From contig NZ_VWXL01000084.1 in NCBI RefSeq assembly GCF_009746625.1, positions 62,001-126,000 of the forward strand: a DNA stretch of 64,000 bases, read 5' to 3'. Positions 1 through 7,999 of the stretch are shown here, in pieces (within the stretch, counting starts at the first letter, position 1; each line of letters begins with the position of its first letter). Both the position numbers and the translations under genes were made by a program. Below the pieces are notes generated by a model, which made no database searches, had not been told where the DNA came from, and was given only the letters and a program-made list of their open reading frames with translations. The DNA comes from Caproicibacter fermentans (GTDB taxonomy: Bacteria; Bacillota; Clostridia; Oscillospirales; Acutalibacteraceae).

Positions 1-30
1 CGGGAGAGAGGGAAGAATCTCCCGAAAACG

Positions 31-111
31 TACCGCTGCATCCTCGCCCCGCCGTTTCGCACAGAGTGAATCGGGCGCTGAGCTTGGCGGGAGAGAGGGA
101 AGAATCTCCCG
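31..111. repeat. Interspersed intergenic repeat, copy 1
   Basis: This segment is related to 6294-6373. Both contain a GCATC..CGCCCCGCCGT block, then TGAGC.GAG.TTGGCGGGAG, and close with GAATCTCCCG. The end of the unit (88-111) is an imperfect hairpin with CGGGAGA pairing TCTCCCG. That terminal hairpin also occurs exactly at bases 1-24, so two units are probably in tandem with a spacing of 87 bases, and a decayed third version may begin near 154. I do not recognise the family. Confidence 0.55.
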
Positions 112-253
112 GTGGTTGCATGCCGCGGGCGCAAAAGCGCGGCTTTGTCAGACGGGAGAGAGAAAAGCGGCTCCCTGTGAAAGACTGGGCCGGTTCCCTT
201 GGGTTTTGCCGGAAAGAGTAAGGAATGAAAAAGGACGAAAGGAAAAAGCAGGA

Positions 254-463
254 ATGAGGCATAACCGCAATCTCAGGATTTTCATGGCTTCCATGCTTGG
301 CACGCTCTGCGTAATCGGGCTTTTGCTGGGCTTGGCGGAGGTGGACACGCAGTGCCGCAGAATCGGATTCGGCGACAGTAAAACCCTGATTTATCAAATT
401 ACCGGCAAAAATCTGAACCTTACTTGCATTAACGGTCAGATATGCTATAATGTTTCCGTATAA
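254..463 (+). CDS. Small membrane protein, unknown function
   Basis: I do not recognise this 69-residue protein. It has one hydrophobic segment at about residues 8-27 with basic residues before it (RHNRNLR), which suggests a single-pass membrane or exported protein with a short extracytoplasmic tail. The tail has three Cys residues and ends ICYNVSV. The ATG at 254 was chosen because an AAAGGA element lies upstream and the frame upstream of it encodes unlike, basic sequence over a repeat. It stands alone ahead of 501-1127, which has its own promoter in the 3' end of this gene. It could be a spurious ORF, although the membrane segment makes it plausible. Confidence 0.5.
   Translation: MRHNRNLRIFMASMLGTLCVIGLLLGLAEVDTQCRRIGFGDSKTLIYQITGKNLNLTCINGQICYNVSV
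424..451 (+). promoter_or_regulatory. Sigma-A type promoter
   Basis: The -35 element TTGCAT (424-429) and the -10 element TATAAT (446-451) are separated by 16 bases. They lie inside the 3' end of the upstream ORF and point at the gene starting at 501. Confidence 0.6.
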
Positions 464-500
464 AGCAAATTAATTGTGATGTATCAGTGGAGGACTTTTG

Positions 501-1127
501 ATGAGCCGACAGGAGAAAGTACTGTCCATTTTTATCATATTGACGATGTTGACCCTTTGGAGCTCGCTGAGCGTGTTTGCCCAGTCGGGCCAGAGCGAGC
601 CGTATTTCCCGGACCTGGATTCCTCGCAGGCGGAGTCCGTTCCGCCCTCCAGCGCGGCTCCTCCGTCCTCCAAACCCTCCGCGCCGGAGTCAAAAGCGCC
701 CGGCTCTTCGATGGCTTCTTCTTCAAAACCCGTGAAACAAACCGGGAAGCGGGCGTCGTCCTCCGCGTCTTTCTCCTCCGGCGCGTCGTCCGGCCCTGCG
801 TCGGGCGTGGATTCGGGAGACGCGCTGGGCGGAATTTCCAGTCTGCCGGTTTCCAGTGAAATTTCGCTGCCGAGCGTGGGCAGCGTTTCGGAAAACGATC
901 CGCTGAATTCGGTCGTGACGAACACGGAATCTTCCCGCAGGCTGAACTGGATCGGCATCCTGTCCTGGGCCTGCATCGCGCTCGGCGTTCTTGTCGTCCT
1001 GATTGTTGTGTTCAGCAACCGGCGCCCGCCGCGCGGAATGGGACGCAAGCGTTACCGCAGACCGAAGCGCTCCCGCAAAAAAAGACTGTTAAACGACAAA
1101 TATTACCGGCATATCAATCGATATTGA
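501..1127 (+). CDS. Exported Ser-rich single-pass membrane protein
   Basis: This is a 208-residue protein of unknown function. Residues 1-28 form a signal peptide ending VFAQ. About residues 30-140 are a low-complexity Ser/Pro/Ala linker. Residues 149-172 form a transmembrane helix, followed by a 36-residue strongly basic cytoplasmic tail. The ATG at 501 has GTGGAGG at 487-493; the TTG just before it is less well placed. The layout (signal peptide, Ser-rich stalk, C-terminal membrane helix, charged tail) resembles the gene at 46941-47999. It may be a cell-envelope or spore-associated protein, but nothing in the sequence shows a catalytic role. Confidence 0.75.
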   Translation: MSRQEKVLSIFIILTMLTLWSSLSVFAQSGQSEPYFPDLDSSQAESVPPSSAAPPSSKPSAPESKAPGSSMASSSKPVKQTGKRASSSASFSSGASSGPASGVDSGDALGGISSLPVSSEISLPSVGSVSENDPLNSVVTNTESSRRLNWIGILSWACIALGVLVVLIVVFSNRRPPRGMGRKRYRRPKRSRKKRLLNDKYYRHINRY

Positions 1128-1137
1128 AAGCGGTTCA

Positions 1138-1163
1138 GGGAAGACGAAGGTCTTCCCTTTTTT
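1138..1163 (+). terminator. Intrinsic terminator
   Basis: An 8-bp stem GGGAAGAC/GTCTTCCC with a GAAG loop is followed by six T. It ends the transcript of the gene at 501-1127. Confidence 0.85.
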
Positions 1164-1217
1164 GTTATCAGCCGGACCGTTTGCTCCGGCTGACAGCCGA
1201 CGAAAGGAGAAATCAAA

Positions 1218-1988
1218 ATGACGGACTGGAATTCTTCACAGTATTTGAAATTCAGCGCGGAGCGGACGCAGCCGGCAATCGATCTGGCAAACCGGATCCG
1301 CGTGGAAACGCCGGGAAAAATCGCAGACATTGGCTGCGGGCCCGGAAACAGCACCGAAGTTCTGCTTCGGCGCTTTCCGGGCGCGGAGGTTCTGGGCGCG
1401 GACAGTTCGCAGGAAATGATCGAGGCGGCGAAACGGAACCTTCCGGGCCTTGAGTTCCGGCTGTGCGACGCGGGGAGGGAGCTTTCGGCGCTGGGCGGAG
1501 ATTTCGGCATCGTGTTCTCCAACGCCTGTATTCAGTGGATCCCCAATCATCAAAAGCTGCTGCGCGGCATGATGAATCTGCTTCGGCCCGGAGGGGTTCT
1601 GGCGGTCCAGACGCCGATGAATCAGGAGGAGCCGATCCATCGGATTATCGGCGAGGTTGTAGGGAGCGAAAAATGGACGTCCCGTTTCCCGAATCCGCGA
1701 ATCTTCCATAACCTGACGCAGGGGGAATACTTCGATCTGCTCAGCGAGTTGTCGTCCGATTTCACAATGTGGCAGACAACGTATTTCCACAGGCTGAAAA
1801 GCCTTCGGGATATTATGGAATGGTACCGCGGCACGGGACTGCGCCCCTATCTGGCGGCGCTGCCCGAAGCGGAACGGGCGGAATTTGAACGGGATGTTTT
1901 CGAACGCCTGGAGGCGAGCTATCCCGAACAGAAAAACGGAGAAATTATTTTCCGGTTTCCGCGCTTCTTCTTTTTGGCGGTAAAATAA
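1218..1988 (+). CDS. tam: Trans-aconitate 2-methyltransferase
   Basis: This is a 256-residue SAM-dependent methyltransferase. The opening MTDWNSSQYLKFSAERTQPA is close to the Tam family, and the SAM-binding motif I reads DIGCGPGN at residues 37-44. Tam methylates trans-aconitate, an inhibitor of aconitase, and length and motifs fit the family throughout. It is monocistronic, with terminators on both sides, an AAGGAG ribosome-binding site and an ATG start. The substrate is known from E. coli Tam. In an anaerobe with an incomplete TCA cycle the physiological substrate may differ, so the exact function is inferred from overall resemblance. Confidence 0.85.
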   Translation: MTDWNSSQYLKFSAERTQPAIDLANRIRVETPGKIADIGCGPGNSTEVLLRRFPGAEVLGADSSQEMIEAAKRNLPGLEFRLCDAGRELSALGGDFGIVFSNACIQWIPNHQKLLRGMMNLLRPGGVLAVQTPMNQEEPIHRIIGEVVGSEKWTSRFPNPRIFHNLTQGEYFDLLSELSSDFTMWQTTYFHRLKSLRDIMEWYRGTGLRPYLAALPEAERAEFERDVFERLEASYPEQKNGEIIFRFPRFFFLAVK

Positions 1989-2014
1989 CCCCCGCGGCTT
2001 TCGCCGGCGGGGGT
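1986..2014. terminator. Bidirectional terminator
   Basis: A CCCCCGC-type stem pairing GGCGGGGG is flanked by A-rich and TTATTTT sequence. It lies between convergent genes (1218-1988 plus and 2044-3264 minus). Confidence 0.75.
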
Positions 2015-2043
2015 TATTTTACCGGCCGCCTTCCCCGGGATTC

Positions 2044-3264
2044 TTATGCTTGCTTTTCCGGAGCGCGGGGGCTGCTTTTGACACGGTAGATTACAAAGTG
2101 AAAGATCAGCGCGAGGGTCATCATTCCGCCGCCGACCAGACAGACGCCGTTCCAGCCCATCCATCCCCAGAAGAGAGAGGAAAGGGACGACCCGGCGGCT
2201 CCGCCTAAAAAGAAGGACACCATGAAAACCGTGTTGATCCGGCTTCTCATTTCATCGGAGAGCGCCTGAATCCTCGCCTGGTTGGAGACCTGCCCGGACT
2301 GGTTGCCGAGGTCCAGCAGAATCACGCCGGCAATCAGTCCGGCCAGCGTTTTGCCGGCGAGAAGGAAAATCAGGTAGGAGGAGAAAGAGAGCAGAACGCC
2401 GATGCCGACGGAAAAACGCGCCCCTTTCCGGTCGGCAAGCCGGCCGACGGCGGGGGCGATCAGCGCGCCGCCGGCCCCGGCCAGACCAAACAGCCCGGCT
2501 TCGCGGCTGCCCATTCCGAAGACGGGCGTGCTGAGAAGAAACACCAGGCTGGTCCAGAACGCGCTGAACGCCCCGAACATCAGAAATCCGTTCACGGCGG
2601 CTTCCCGCAGCACGGGCTGGGTTTTAAAAAGAGGCCAAAGGGAGGCCAGCAGCTTTCGGTAAGGCTCCCGCGTCCGGGCGGGCGAAACGGGCAGCAGGGC
2701 GCGAAGCAGAATCGCCAGCCCCAGCATGAGCGCCGCGGTCAGGCGGAATACAAACCGCCACCCGAACGCTTCCCCCAAAAACCCGCTGAGCGTGCGGGAG
2801 AGCAAAATCCCGATCAGCAGCCCGCTCATCACGGTGCCGATGTTCCCGCCGCGGTCCTGAGGCGCGGAAATGTGGGCGGTCAGCGGAACGATCAGCTGCG
2901 GCACGACGGTTGCAGCGCCGAGAGCGCAGCAGACAACGAGAAGCACCGGCAGGTTGGGGGAAAATCCGACCGCCAGCAGGAACAGGCCGGATAAAACGGT
3001 CATCTTTACAATCAGGCCCCGCTGTTCGGTCCGGTCGCCCAGCGGGACAAAAAAGAACAGCCCCAGCGCGTAGCCGAGCTGTGTGGCCGTCGCGGCAATG
3101 CCCGCTTTCGCGTCAGGGATGCCGAAGTCAGCCGCCACTTGAGAAAGCAGCGGCTGAATGTAATACAGGTTGGCGACGGTCGCGGCGCAGGCCGCGGCCA
3201 GCAGAAACAGCAGCGGCCTGGTCGCTTTCAGTTCCTTTTCGTCGGCCCCCGGTTGATTCTCCAT
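2044..3264 (-). CDS. MFS transporter
   Basis: This is a 406-residue major facilitator with twelve predicted membrane helices. The N-terminal half has the typical PLGDRTEQR loop after helix 2, and ANLYYIQPLLSQVA in helix 1 is typical of the YgaY/YtbD-like drug-exporter subgroup. It presumably exports a small compound using the proton gradient, and the substrate cannot be read from sequence. It sits 74 bases downstream of a marR gene on the same strand. An imperfect copy of the MarR palindrome (3281-3298) lies directly before its AAGGAG site, so regulation by that repressor is likely. Efflux of a MarR ligand is the natural inference. Confidence 0.85.
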   Translation of the reverse strand: MENQPGADEKELKATRPLLFLLAAACAATVANLYYIQPLLSQVAADFGIPDAKAGIAATATQLGYALGLFFFVPLGDRTEQRGLIVKMTVLSGLFLLAVGFSPNLPVLLVVCCALGAATVVPQLIVPLTAHISAPQDRGGNIGTVMSGLLIGILLSRTLSGFLGEAFGWRFVFRLTAALMLGLAILLRALLPVSPARTREPYRKLLASLWPLFKTQPVLREAAVNGFLMFGAFSAFWTSLVFLLSTPVFGMGSREAGLFGLAGAGGALIAPAVGRLADRKGARFSVGIGVLLSFSSYLIFLLAGKTLAGLIAGVILLDLGNQSGQVSNQARIQALSDEMRSRINTVFMVSFFLGGAAGSSLSSLFWGWMGWNGVCLVGGGMMTLALIFHFVIYRVKSSPRAPEKQA

Positions 3265-3280
3265 TTTGTGATGACTCCTT

Positions 3281-3298
3281 TTGTATAGATACTAAACA
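3281..3298. promoter_or_regulatory. Second MarR-type operator half/palindrome
   Basis: TTGTATAG-ATA-CTAAACA resembles the palindrome at 3787-3805 in its left half and is degenerate on the right. It lies between marR and the MFS gene, next to the MFS ribosome-binding site. Confidence 0.5.
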
Positions 3299-3338
3299 TA
3301 AATACGGATCTATTCCGATCCGGCGATGAAAGCGCGGC

Positions 3339-3779
3339 TCAAAGAAGATTTTTTCGCAGCTGTTCCAGAAACCCCTGCAGAAAATCCAGCCGTGGTTCAT
3401 CCTCGTTTTCCAGAATACCGGCGATCAGCTGCTCGTACCGCCGATGCTGCTCTTCATGATTCCCGCACGCGGTAAGGCCCTTCTCCGTCAGGGAGAGCAG
3501 CACGCAGCGGCAGCACTCCGGGTCCTGCCGTTTCCGGATAAACCCCTTGGCTTCCAGCCGCGCCAGCGTTTGAGAAACCGCCCCGCGCGTCAGGCTCAGC
3601 GACCGCGCGATTTCCGCCGGGTGAAAGTCGGGGTGGTCTTTGAGAAACGCGAGCAGGTGGATTTCCGAATGGTATAGCAGGGTATCCGTGCCGAACCGGC
3701 GCGACTGCGCGTCCCGCTCGTTAAACTCCGTCATCAGGTTCAAAAGCTGTTTTGCGATTGTCTCGCGTTCCGTCTTCAT
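3339..3779 (-). CDS. MarR family transcriptional regulator
   Basis: This 146-residue protein has a winged helix-turn-helix in the middle: the segment from HPAEIARSLSLTRGAVSQT through LARLEAKGFIRKR, then the beta-wing. This is the MarR layout. The C-terminal helices would dimerise. Two adjacent Cys residues in the wing (ECCRCV) might sense thiols or oxidants, which is an inference. The start at 3779 has no ribosome-binding site; the promoter is placed so that transcription should begin at the A of the ATG. It is transcribed away from lepA with the MFS gene downstream, a usual repressor-exporter pair. Confidence 0.88.
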   Translation of the reverse strand: MKTERETIAKQLLNLMTEFNERDAQSRRFGTDTLLYHSEIHLLAFLKDHPDFHPAEIARSLSLTRGAVSQTLARLEAKGFIRKRQDPECCRCVLLSLTEKGLTACGNHEEQHRRYEQLIAGILENEDEPRLDFLQGFLEQLRKNLL

Positions 3780-3785
3780 AGCATA

Positions 3786-3814
3786 ATTGTATAGTATCTA
3801 TACAATTCTGTCAA
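3786..3814 (-). promoter_or_regulatory. marR promoter with overlapping palindromic operator
   Basis: On the minus strand, TTGACA (3809-3814), a 17-base spacer and TACAAT (3786-3791) form a consensus promoter. A 19-bp near-palindrome (3787-3805, arms TTGTATAG/CTATACAA) covers the spacer and -10 box. The expected transcription start, 7 bases after the -10, falls on the A of the start codon at 3779. Autorepression and a leaderless mRNA are inferred. Confidence 0.7.
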
Positions 3815-3829
3815 CAATATTTTTTTGTA

Positions 3830-4086
3830 ATTTTGCGTTTCTTTTCATATTAATTTCTAAGAAGAATGACCGATCTTAGAATTAGAAGATAAAGATAGAG
3901 GGCGTTGCCATTGCAGAATATTCTTTGGCGAATACTTGAAAATTCTGCGAAACAGGAAAGGATGCTAAAAGTATGAAGAGACTTTGGGGCATAGCGGCTT
4001 TTATTTGTCCTCCTGATAAAAATATCGCTGAAGCAAATCAAAGGATATCTACAAAATTAAAATTCTCTCCTGCCAGAAGCTAAAGT
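3830..4086. other. A+T-rich gap without a convincing gene
   Basis: This stretch is clearly more A+T-rich than its surroundings. A 36-codon open frame (3973-4083, plus) ends just before the MITE and may be a remnant, but no known family is recognisable. I see nothing else here. Confidence 0.4.
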
Positions 4087-4246
4087 GGAATGGAGCTGTT
4101 GCAAAACAGCCTCACCGTAAAAGAATGCACAAAAAATGCGCTTTGACGGGGTTTCTAAAGCCGTTTCAAGACGCATTTTTTTGCTTTCAGGGCTGTCTGT
4201 TTGTACAGTTTGCTATCGCAAATTCATTTTGCAACAGCCCCATTCC
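4087..4246. mobile_element. MITE-like element with 20-bp terminal inverted repeats
   Basis: The ends GGAATGGAGCTGTTGCAAAA (4087-4106) and its near-exact reverse complement (4227-4246, 19 of 20 match) bound a 160-bp element with no coding capacity. The interior has a long hairpin (about 4129-4183, AAAATGCG..CGCATTTT). The termini share the CTGTTGCAAA core seen at ends of some insertion sequences (IS6-like). No clear target duplication was seen. A non-autonomous transposable element is the best reading. Confidence 0.65.
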
Positions 4247-4385
4247 TGATTTATAAATGGATGATAAGAAAGGTGAAAAAACGACAAGTATACGCTCGGC
4301 ATTTCAGGGGCCGGGGTGCTTTCGGCAAAAACAGCGTACGGTGGGAAAACGCACCGGCGCTGTTGTTTTCTTTTCGGCTTTCCTA

Positions 4386-4394
4386 TGATATAAT
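4386..4394 (+). promoter_or_regulatory. Extended -10 promoter for lepA
   Basis: TG-A-TATAAT is a perfect extended -10 (TG at 4386-4387, TATAAT at 4389-4394). The -35 region is T-rich and weak, as extended -10 promoters allow. Confidence 0.55.
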
Positions 4395-4468
4395 ACGATA
4401 CAGATTCGTATCAGAAGGCAGAGCGGCCCCGGGTTCGGGAAAAAGATACGACAGAAAAGTCAGGAACG

Positions 4469-6286
4469 GTGATTGGATTGGCAATTCCACGCGACAGAAT
4501 TCGAAATTTCTGCATTATCGCTCATATCGACCACGGCAAAAGCACCCTGGCCGACCGCATCCTCGAGCAGACACAATCCGTGGCGCTGCGCGAGATGGAG
4601 GACCAGATTCTTGACGATATGGATCTGGAACGCGAGCGCGGCATTACGATTAAGGCTCACGCCGTCACGCTTGTTTACAACGCGGAGGATGGGCAGGACT
4701 ATGTTTTTAACCTGATCGACACGCCCGGCCACGTCGATTTCAACTATGAGGTTTCCCGTTCGCTTGCCGCGTGCGAGGGGGCCGTGCTGGTCGTCGACGC
4801 TTCGCAGGGCATCGAGGCGCAGACGCTGGCGAACACCTACCTTGCGGTGGACGCGGGGCTGGAAATCATCCCGGTTATCAACAAGATCGACCTGCCCTCC
4901 GCGCGACCGGAAGAAGTCCGGAAAGAAATTGAGGACGTGATCGGCATTCCCGCCGATGAAGCGCCGTGCATCTCCGCGAAGATGGGCACGAATATTCAGG
5001 CGGTCATGGAACAGATCGTCAAAAACGTGCCGCCGCCCGGCGGCGACGAGAACGCCCCGCTGCGCGCGCTGATCTTCGATTCCTACTACGACCCGTACAA
5101 GGGCGTGGTTGTGCATGTGCGGATCAAGGACGGGCAGGTGAAACCGGGCGACGTGATCCGGATGATGTCGGTCGGCAGCGAATTCACCGTTGTGGACTGC
5201 GGCTATATGCGCGCCACAAAATTCGAATCGAGCGACTGCCTGAAAGCCGGGGAGGTCGGGGTCATTTCCGCTTCGATTAAAGCGGTGCGCGAAGCGCGCG
5301 TCGGCGACACCGTCACGCTGGCCGACCGGCCCGCAAAGGAACCGCTGCCCGGTTATCATCCGGTGCAGCCGATGGTGTTCTGCGGCGTGTACCCCGCCGA
5401 CGGCGCGAAGTATCCGGATCTACGCGACGCGCTGGAAAAGCTGCGGCTGAACGACGCGGCGCTCTCGTTTGAGCCGGAAACCTCCGCCGCGCTGGGCTTT
5501 GGGTTCCGCTGCGGATTTCTGGGCCTTTTGCATATGGAAATCATTCAGGAGCGGCTCGAGCGCGAGTATGATCTGGATTTGATCACCACCGCGCCGAGCG
5601 TCGTTTACCATATTGTGAAAACCGGAGGCGAAATGATCTCGATCGACAATCCGACCAATTATCCGGACCCCGCGCTGATTGCGGAAGCGCAGGAGCCGAT
5701 TACCAACGCGCATATCTACACGCCGAAGGAATACGTCGGGAATATCATGGATTTGTGCCAGGAGCGCCGCGGCGTCTTCATCGACATGAAGTATGTGGAC
5801 GCGGACCGCGTGGATATCCACTACGAGCTGCCGCTCAACGAGATCATCTACGACTTTTTCGACGCGCTGAAGAGCCGCACCCGCGGGTACGCGTCGTTCG
5901 ATTACGAGGTAAAGGGATATCGGAAGAGCAGGTTGGTCAAGCTGGACATCATGCTCAACGGCGAAACCGTCGACGCGCTTTCGTTTATTATTCACGAGGA
6001 CAAGGCGTACACCCGCGCGCGCAAAATGGCGGAAAAGCTCAAGGACAAAATCCCGCGCCAAATGTTCGAGGTGCCGATCCAGGCGTGCATCGGCGGCAGG
6101 ATCATCGCGCGCGAAACGGTCAAGGCGCTGCGCAAGGACGTTCTGGCCAAGTGCTACGGCGGCGACATCTCGCGGAAGAAGAAACTTCTGGAAAAACAGA
6201 AGGAAGGCAAAAAGCGCATGCGTCAGCTCGGCACGGTCGAGGTGCCGCAGGAAGCGTTTATGAGCGTCCTCAAGCTGGACGAATAG
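4469..6286 (+). CDS. lepA: Elongation factor 4 (LepA)
   Basis: This 605-residue translational GTPase back-translocates or remodels stalled ribosomes. The G1 motif AHIDHGKS, G2 RGITIKA, G3 DTPGH and G4 NKID are all present. They are followed by EF-G-like domains II, III and V and the LepA-specific C-terminal domain (through IGGRIIARE and the basic [14 protein letters not shown] tail). Length is standard. The start is uncertain: GTG 4469 has GGAAC very close, while TTG 4478 would give [11 protein letters not shown] with a better-spaced AGGA. It is followed after 138 bases by hemW, a neighbour pair common in Firmicutes. Confidence 0.96.
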   Translation: MIGLAIPRDRIRNFCIIAHIDHGKSTLADRILEQTQSVALREMEDQILDDMDLERERGITIKAHAVTLVYNAEDGQDYVFNLIDTPGHVDFNYEVSRSLAACEGAVLVVDASQGIEAQTLANTYLAVDAGLEIIPVINKIDLPSARPEEVRKEIEDVIGIPADEAPCISAKMGTNIQAVMEQIVKNVPPPGGDENAPLRALIFDSYYDPYKGVVVHVRIKDGQVKPGDVIRMMSVGSEFTVVDCGYMRATKFESSDCLKAGEVGVISASIKAVREARVGDTVTLADRPAKEPLPGYHPVQPMVFCGVYPADGAKYPDLRDALEKLRLNDAALSFEPETSAALGFGFRCGFLGLLHMEIIQERLEREYDLDLITTAPSVVYHIVKTGGEMISIDNPTNYPDPALIAEAQEPITNAHIYTPKEYVGNIMDLCQERRGVFIDMKYVDADRVDIHYELPLNEIIYDFFDALKSRTRGYASFDYEVKGYRKSRLVKLDIMLNGETVDALSFIIHEDKAYTRARKMAEKLKDKIPRQMFEVPIQACIGGRIIARETVKALRKDVLAKCYGGDISRKKKLLEKQKEGKKRMRQLGTVEVPQEAFMSVLKLDE

Positions 6287-6293
6287 GCAGCGT

Positions 6294-6373
6294 GCCGCCG
6301 CATCTGCGCCCCGCCGTATAGCGCGGAGCTAACCGTGAGCAGAGTTTGGCGGGAGTGTTTAGAGAATCTCCCG
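6294..6373. repeat. Interspersed intergenic repeat, copy 2
   Basis: This is related to 31-111, in the same orientation. The CGCCCCGCCGT block, the TTGGCGGGAG block and the terminal CGGGAG..CTCCCG hairpin (6350-6373) are conserved while the loop differs. It fills most of the lepA-hemW gap. Confidence 0.55.
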
Positions 6374-6424
6374 CGGCGTGCCGCGCCTGTGCACCAGCTG
6401 CCCGTTTCCTGAGAAAGGGTAAAC

Positions 6425-7531
6425 ATGCAAAAACCGATCGGATTATACGTTCACGTCCCGTTCTGCGACGGGAAATGCCCTTACTGCGATTTTTATTCGA
6501 TCCGGGGAACCGGAGTACGAATGGATGAATATACAGATTGTATCATTGATAATATAAAATACGAATCGGAGCGAACTGGCCGAACAGCGGACACGCTGTA
6601 TTTCGGCGGCGGAACGCCGAGCCTGCTCGGCGCGAAGCGGATCATCCGGATCGTGGAAGCCGCGCGTGCAGGGTTTGGGCTGGAGCGCGCGGAAATCACC
6701 GTGGAAGCGAATCCGGGAGAAGAGCTCTCCGGCTTTTTCAGGGAAATCCGCGCGGCGGGCGTGAACCGCCTGTCGCTGGGGCTCCAGTCGGCGGATGACG
6801 GGGAGCTTCGGCTGTTGGGGCGTCGGCACACGGCGGAGCAGGCAGCCCGCTGTGCTGCGGATGCGCGGGAAGCCGGATTAGAGAACATCTCGCTTGACCT
6901 GATGCTCGCGGTACAGGGGCAGACGGAAGAAAGCCTGCGCCGGTCGGTGGAGTTCTGCGCCCGCGCGGGGGCGCGGCACGTTTCGGCGTATCTATTGAAA
7001 ATCGAGCCGGGAACGGCTTACTATAAAGACAAAGAAAATTTGAAGCTTCCGGATGAAGATGCGACAGCCGAGCTCTATCTTTCAGCGTGTGAAATATTGG
7101 AACAAAGCGGATACCATCAATATGAAATTTCAAATTTTGCGAAGAACGGAATGAAAAGCCGCCATAATCTGAAATACTGGCACTGCGAGGAATATCTGGG
7201 ATTCGGCCCCGCCGCGCATTCGTTTCTGGACGGAAAAAGGTTCTCGGTTCCGAGGAGCATCGGCGCGTTTCTGCGGGGCGAACCGGCGGAGCCGCAGGGG
7301 GACGGCGGCGAGTTTGAGGAATTCGCCATGCTGGCCCTGCGCCTGACGGAGGGCCTGACCGACGAGCGGTGCATGGAGCGCTTCGGATTTTCGGTTCCGC
7401 ACCGGATGAAGGACGCCGCCCGGCGATTTCAGCCCGGAGGACTGACCGTTTGCGGCGAGAGCGGATTTCATTTTACGCCGAGGGGGTTTCTGCTTTCCAA
7501 TCCGCTGACGGTGGAAATTTTATCTGTTTAA
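6425..7531 (+). CDS. hemW: Radical SAM protein HemW (heme chaperone, coproporphyrinogen oxidase-like)
   Basis: This is a 368-residue radical SAM protein. The cluster-binding motif is C14-x3-C18-x2-C21 followed by DFYS, as in HemW/HemN, and GGGTPS follows at about residue 58. The HemN C-terminal domain is recognisable (HNLKYWHCEEYLGFGPAAHS). HemW proteins are now viewed as heme chaperones rather than coproporphyrinogen oxidases, so the older HemN-like name should be treated with care. The ATG at 6425 has AAAGGG upstream. Downstream is a perfect hairpin with no T tract. Confidence 0.92.
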   Translation: MQKPIGLYVHVPFCDGKCPYCDFYSIRGTGVRMDEYTDCIIDNIKYESERTGRTADTLYFGGGTPSLLGAKRIIRIVEAARAGFGLERAEITVEANPGEELSGFFREIRAAGVNRLSLGLQSADDGELRLLGRRHTAEQAARCAADAREAGLENISLDLMLAVQGQTEESLRRSVEFCARAGARHVSAYLLKIEPGTAYYKDKENLKLPDEDATAELYLSACEILEQSGYHQYEISNFAKNGMKSRHNLKYWHCEEYLGFGPAAHSFLDGKRFSVPRSIGAFLRGEPAEPQGDGGEFEEFAMLALRLTEGLTDERCMERFGFSVPHRMKDAARRFQPGGLTVCGESGFHFTPRGFLLSNPLTVEILSV

Positions 7532-7533
7532 AC

Positions 7534-7576
7534 GAGAGCAGGCCGTCCGGGAATCATTCCCGGACGGCCTGCTCTC
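7534..7576. terminator. Perfect 19-bp hairpin after hemW
   Basis: GAGAGCAGGCCGTCCGGGA pairs perfectly with its complement across a 5-base ATCAT loop. There is no T tract on either strand, so it may be a non-canonical terminator, an mRNA 3' stabiliser or a repeat end. It lies between hemW and the minus-strand RNA gene and could serve both. Confidence 0.6.
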
Positions 7577-7749
7577 GGCTGGCCCATCTCTGTAACGGCT
7601 GGGCTGTCTTTGGTCGGTCTGGCTGCTACTTCTTTTCACGCTTGCTTTGCACTCAAACCCATTTGGAAAGAGAATGGGCGCCGTCGACGCTTGGCGGAGC
7701 CTTCGACCGTCAAACGGTCGTAAGGCATCCCCCCGGCACGTGCGGGCAC
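7577..7749. other. Gene-free segment with decayed repeat similarity
   Basis: I see no gene. Short patches (GGAAAGAGAATGGGCGCCGTC; CCCCCCGGCAC) resemble patches in the repeat block at 51.5-51.9 kb (GGGAAAGAATGGGAACCGTC; CCCCCCGGCAC). The two small-RNA loci may therefore share surrounding repeat material. Confidence 0.35.
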
Positions 7750-7964
7750 AAAAAAGCGCCGGCCCGGAATGTTCCATTCCATACACCGGCGCGCGTGAAA
7801 AGCAGGAACCTTTCCCCCGCTCCCCTGTACAAGAAGAGACGGAAGGAGTATAATATTTCCAGCAATGCGCGGGTTTCCGCTGTGTATGGAGGGGTGTTCT
7901 CCGTATGCAGGGGGCGGGGTGTTGGCGCGCCCTGTCCCTGCTTTGCACTTTTTATTGTGCCTAC
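7750..7964 (-). ncRNA. Structured small RNA, copy A
   Basis: This is a predicted RNA of about 215 nt. The promoter on the minus strand is TTGAAT (7994-7999), a 17-base spacer and TATACT (7971-7976). The 3' end is a strong hairpin (7756-7792) followed by six U. It shares long conserved blocks with 52241-52466: GTGCAAAGCAGGGACA near the 5' end, CCCCCTGCATACGGAG, CTCCATACACAGCGG, AATATTATAC, and CCTGCTTTTCACGC before the terminator. GTGCAAAGCAGG can pair with CCTGCTTTTCAC as a closing stem, and CCCCGC-CCCCTG with CAGGGG-A-GCGGGG inside. No open frame is conserved between copies. I could not match it to tmRNA, SRP RNA or RNase P; 6S-like or another Rfam family remains possible. Confidence 0.75.
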
Positions 7965-7999
7965 TCTTACAGTATAAGCCGGTTGCTTTCAAAATTCAA

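Noticed and set aside
3850-4041. 63-codon minus-strand ORF in the marR-lepA gap
   Set aside because: No ribosome-binding site, odd composition and no family; the region looks like A+T-rich spacer.
7750-7964. Reading the small RNA as a protein gene
   Set aside because: Open frames in the two copies are in different frames and do not share protein sequence, while RNA blocks and stems are conserved.
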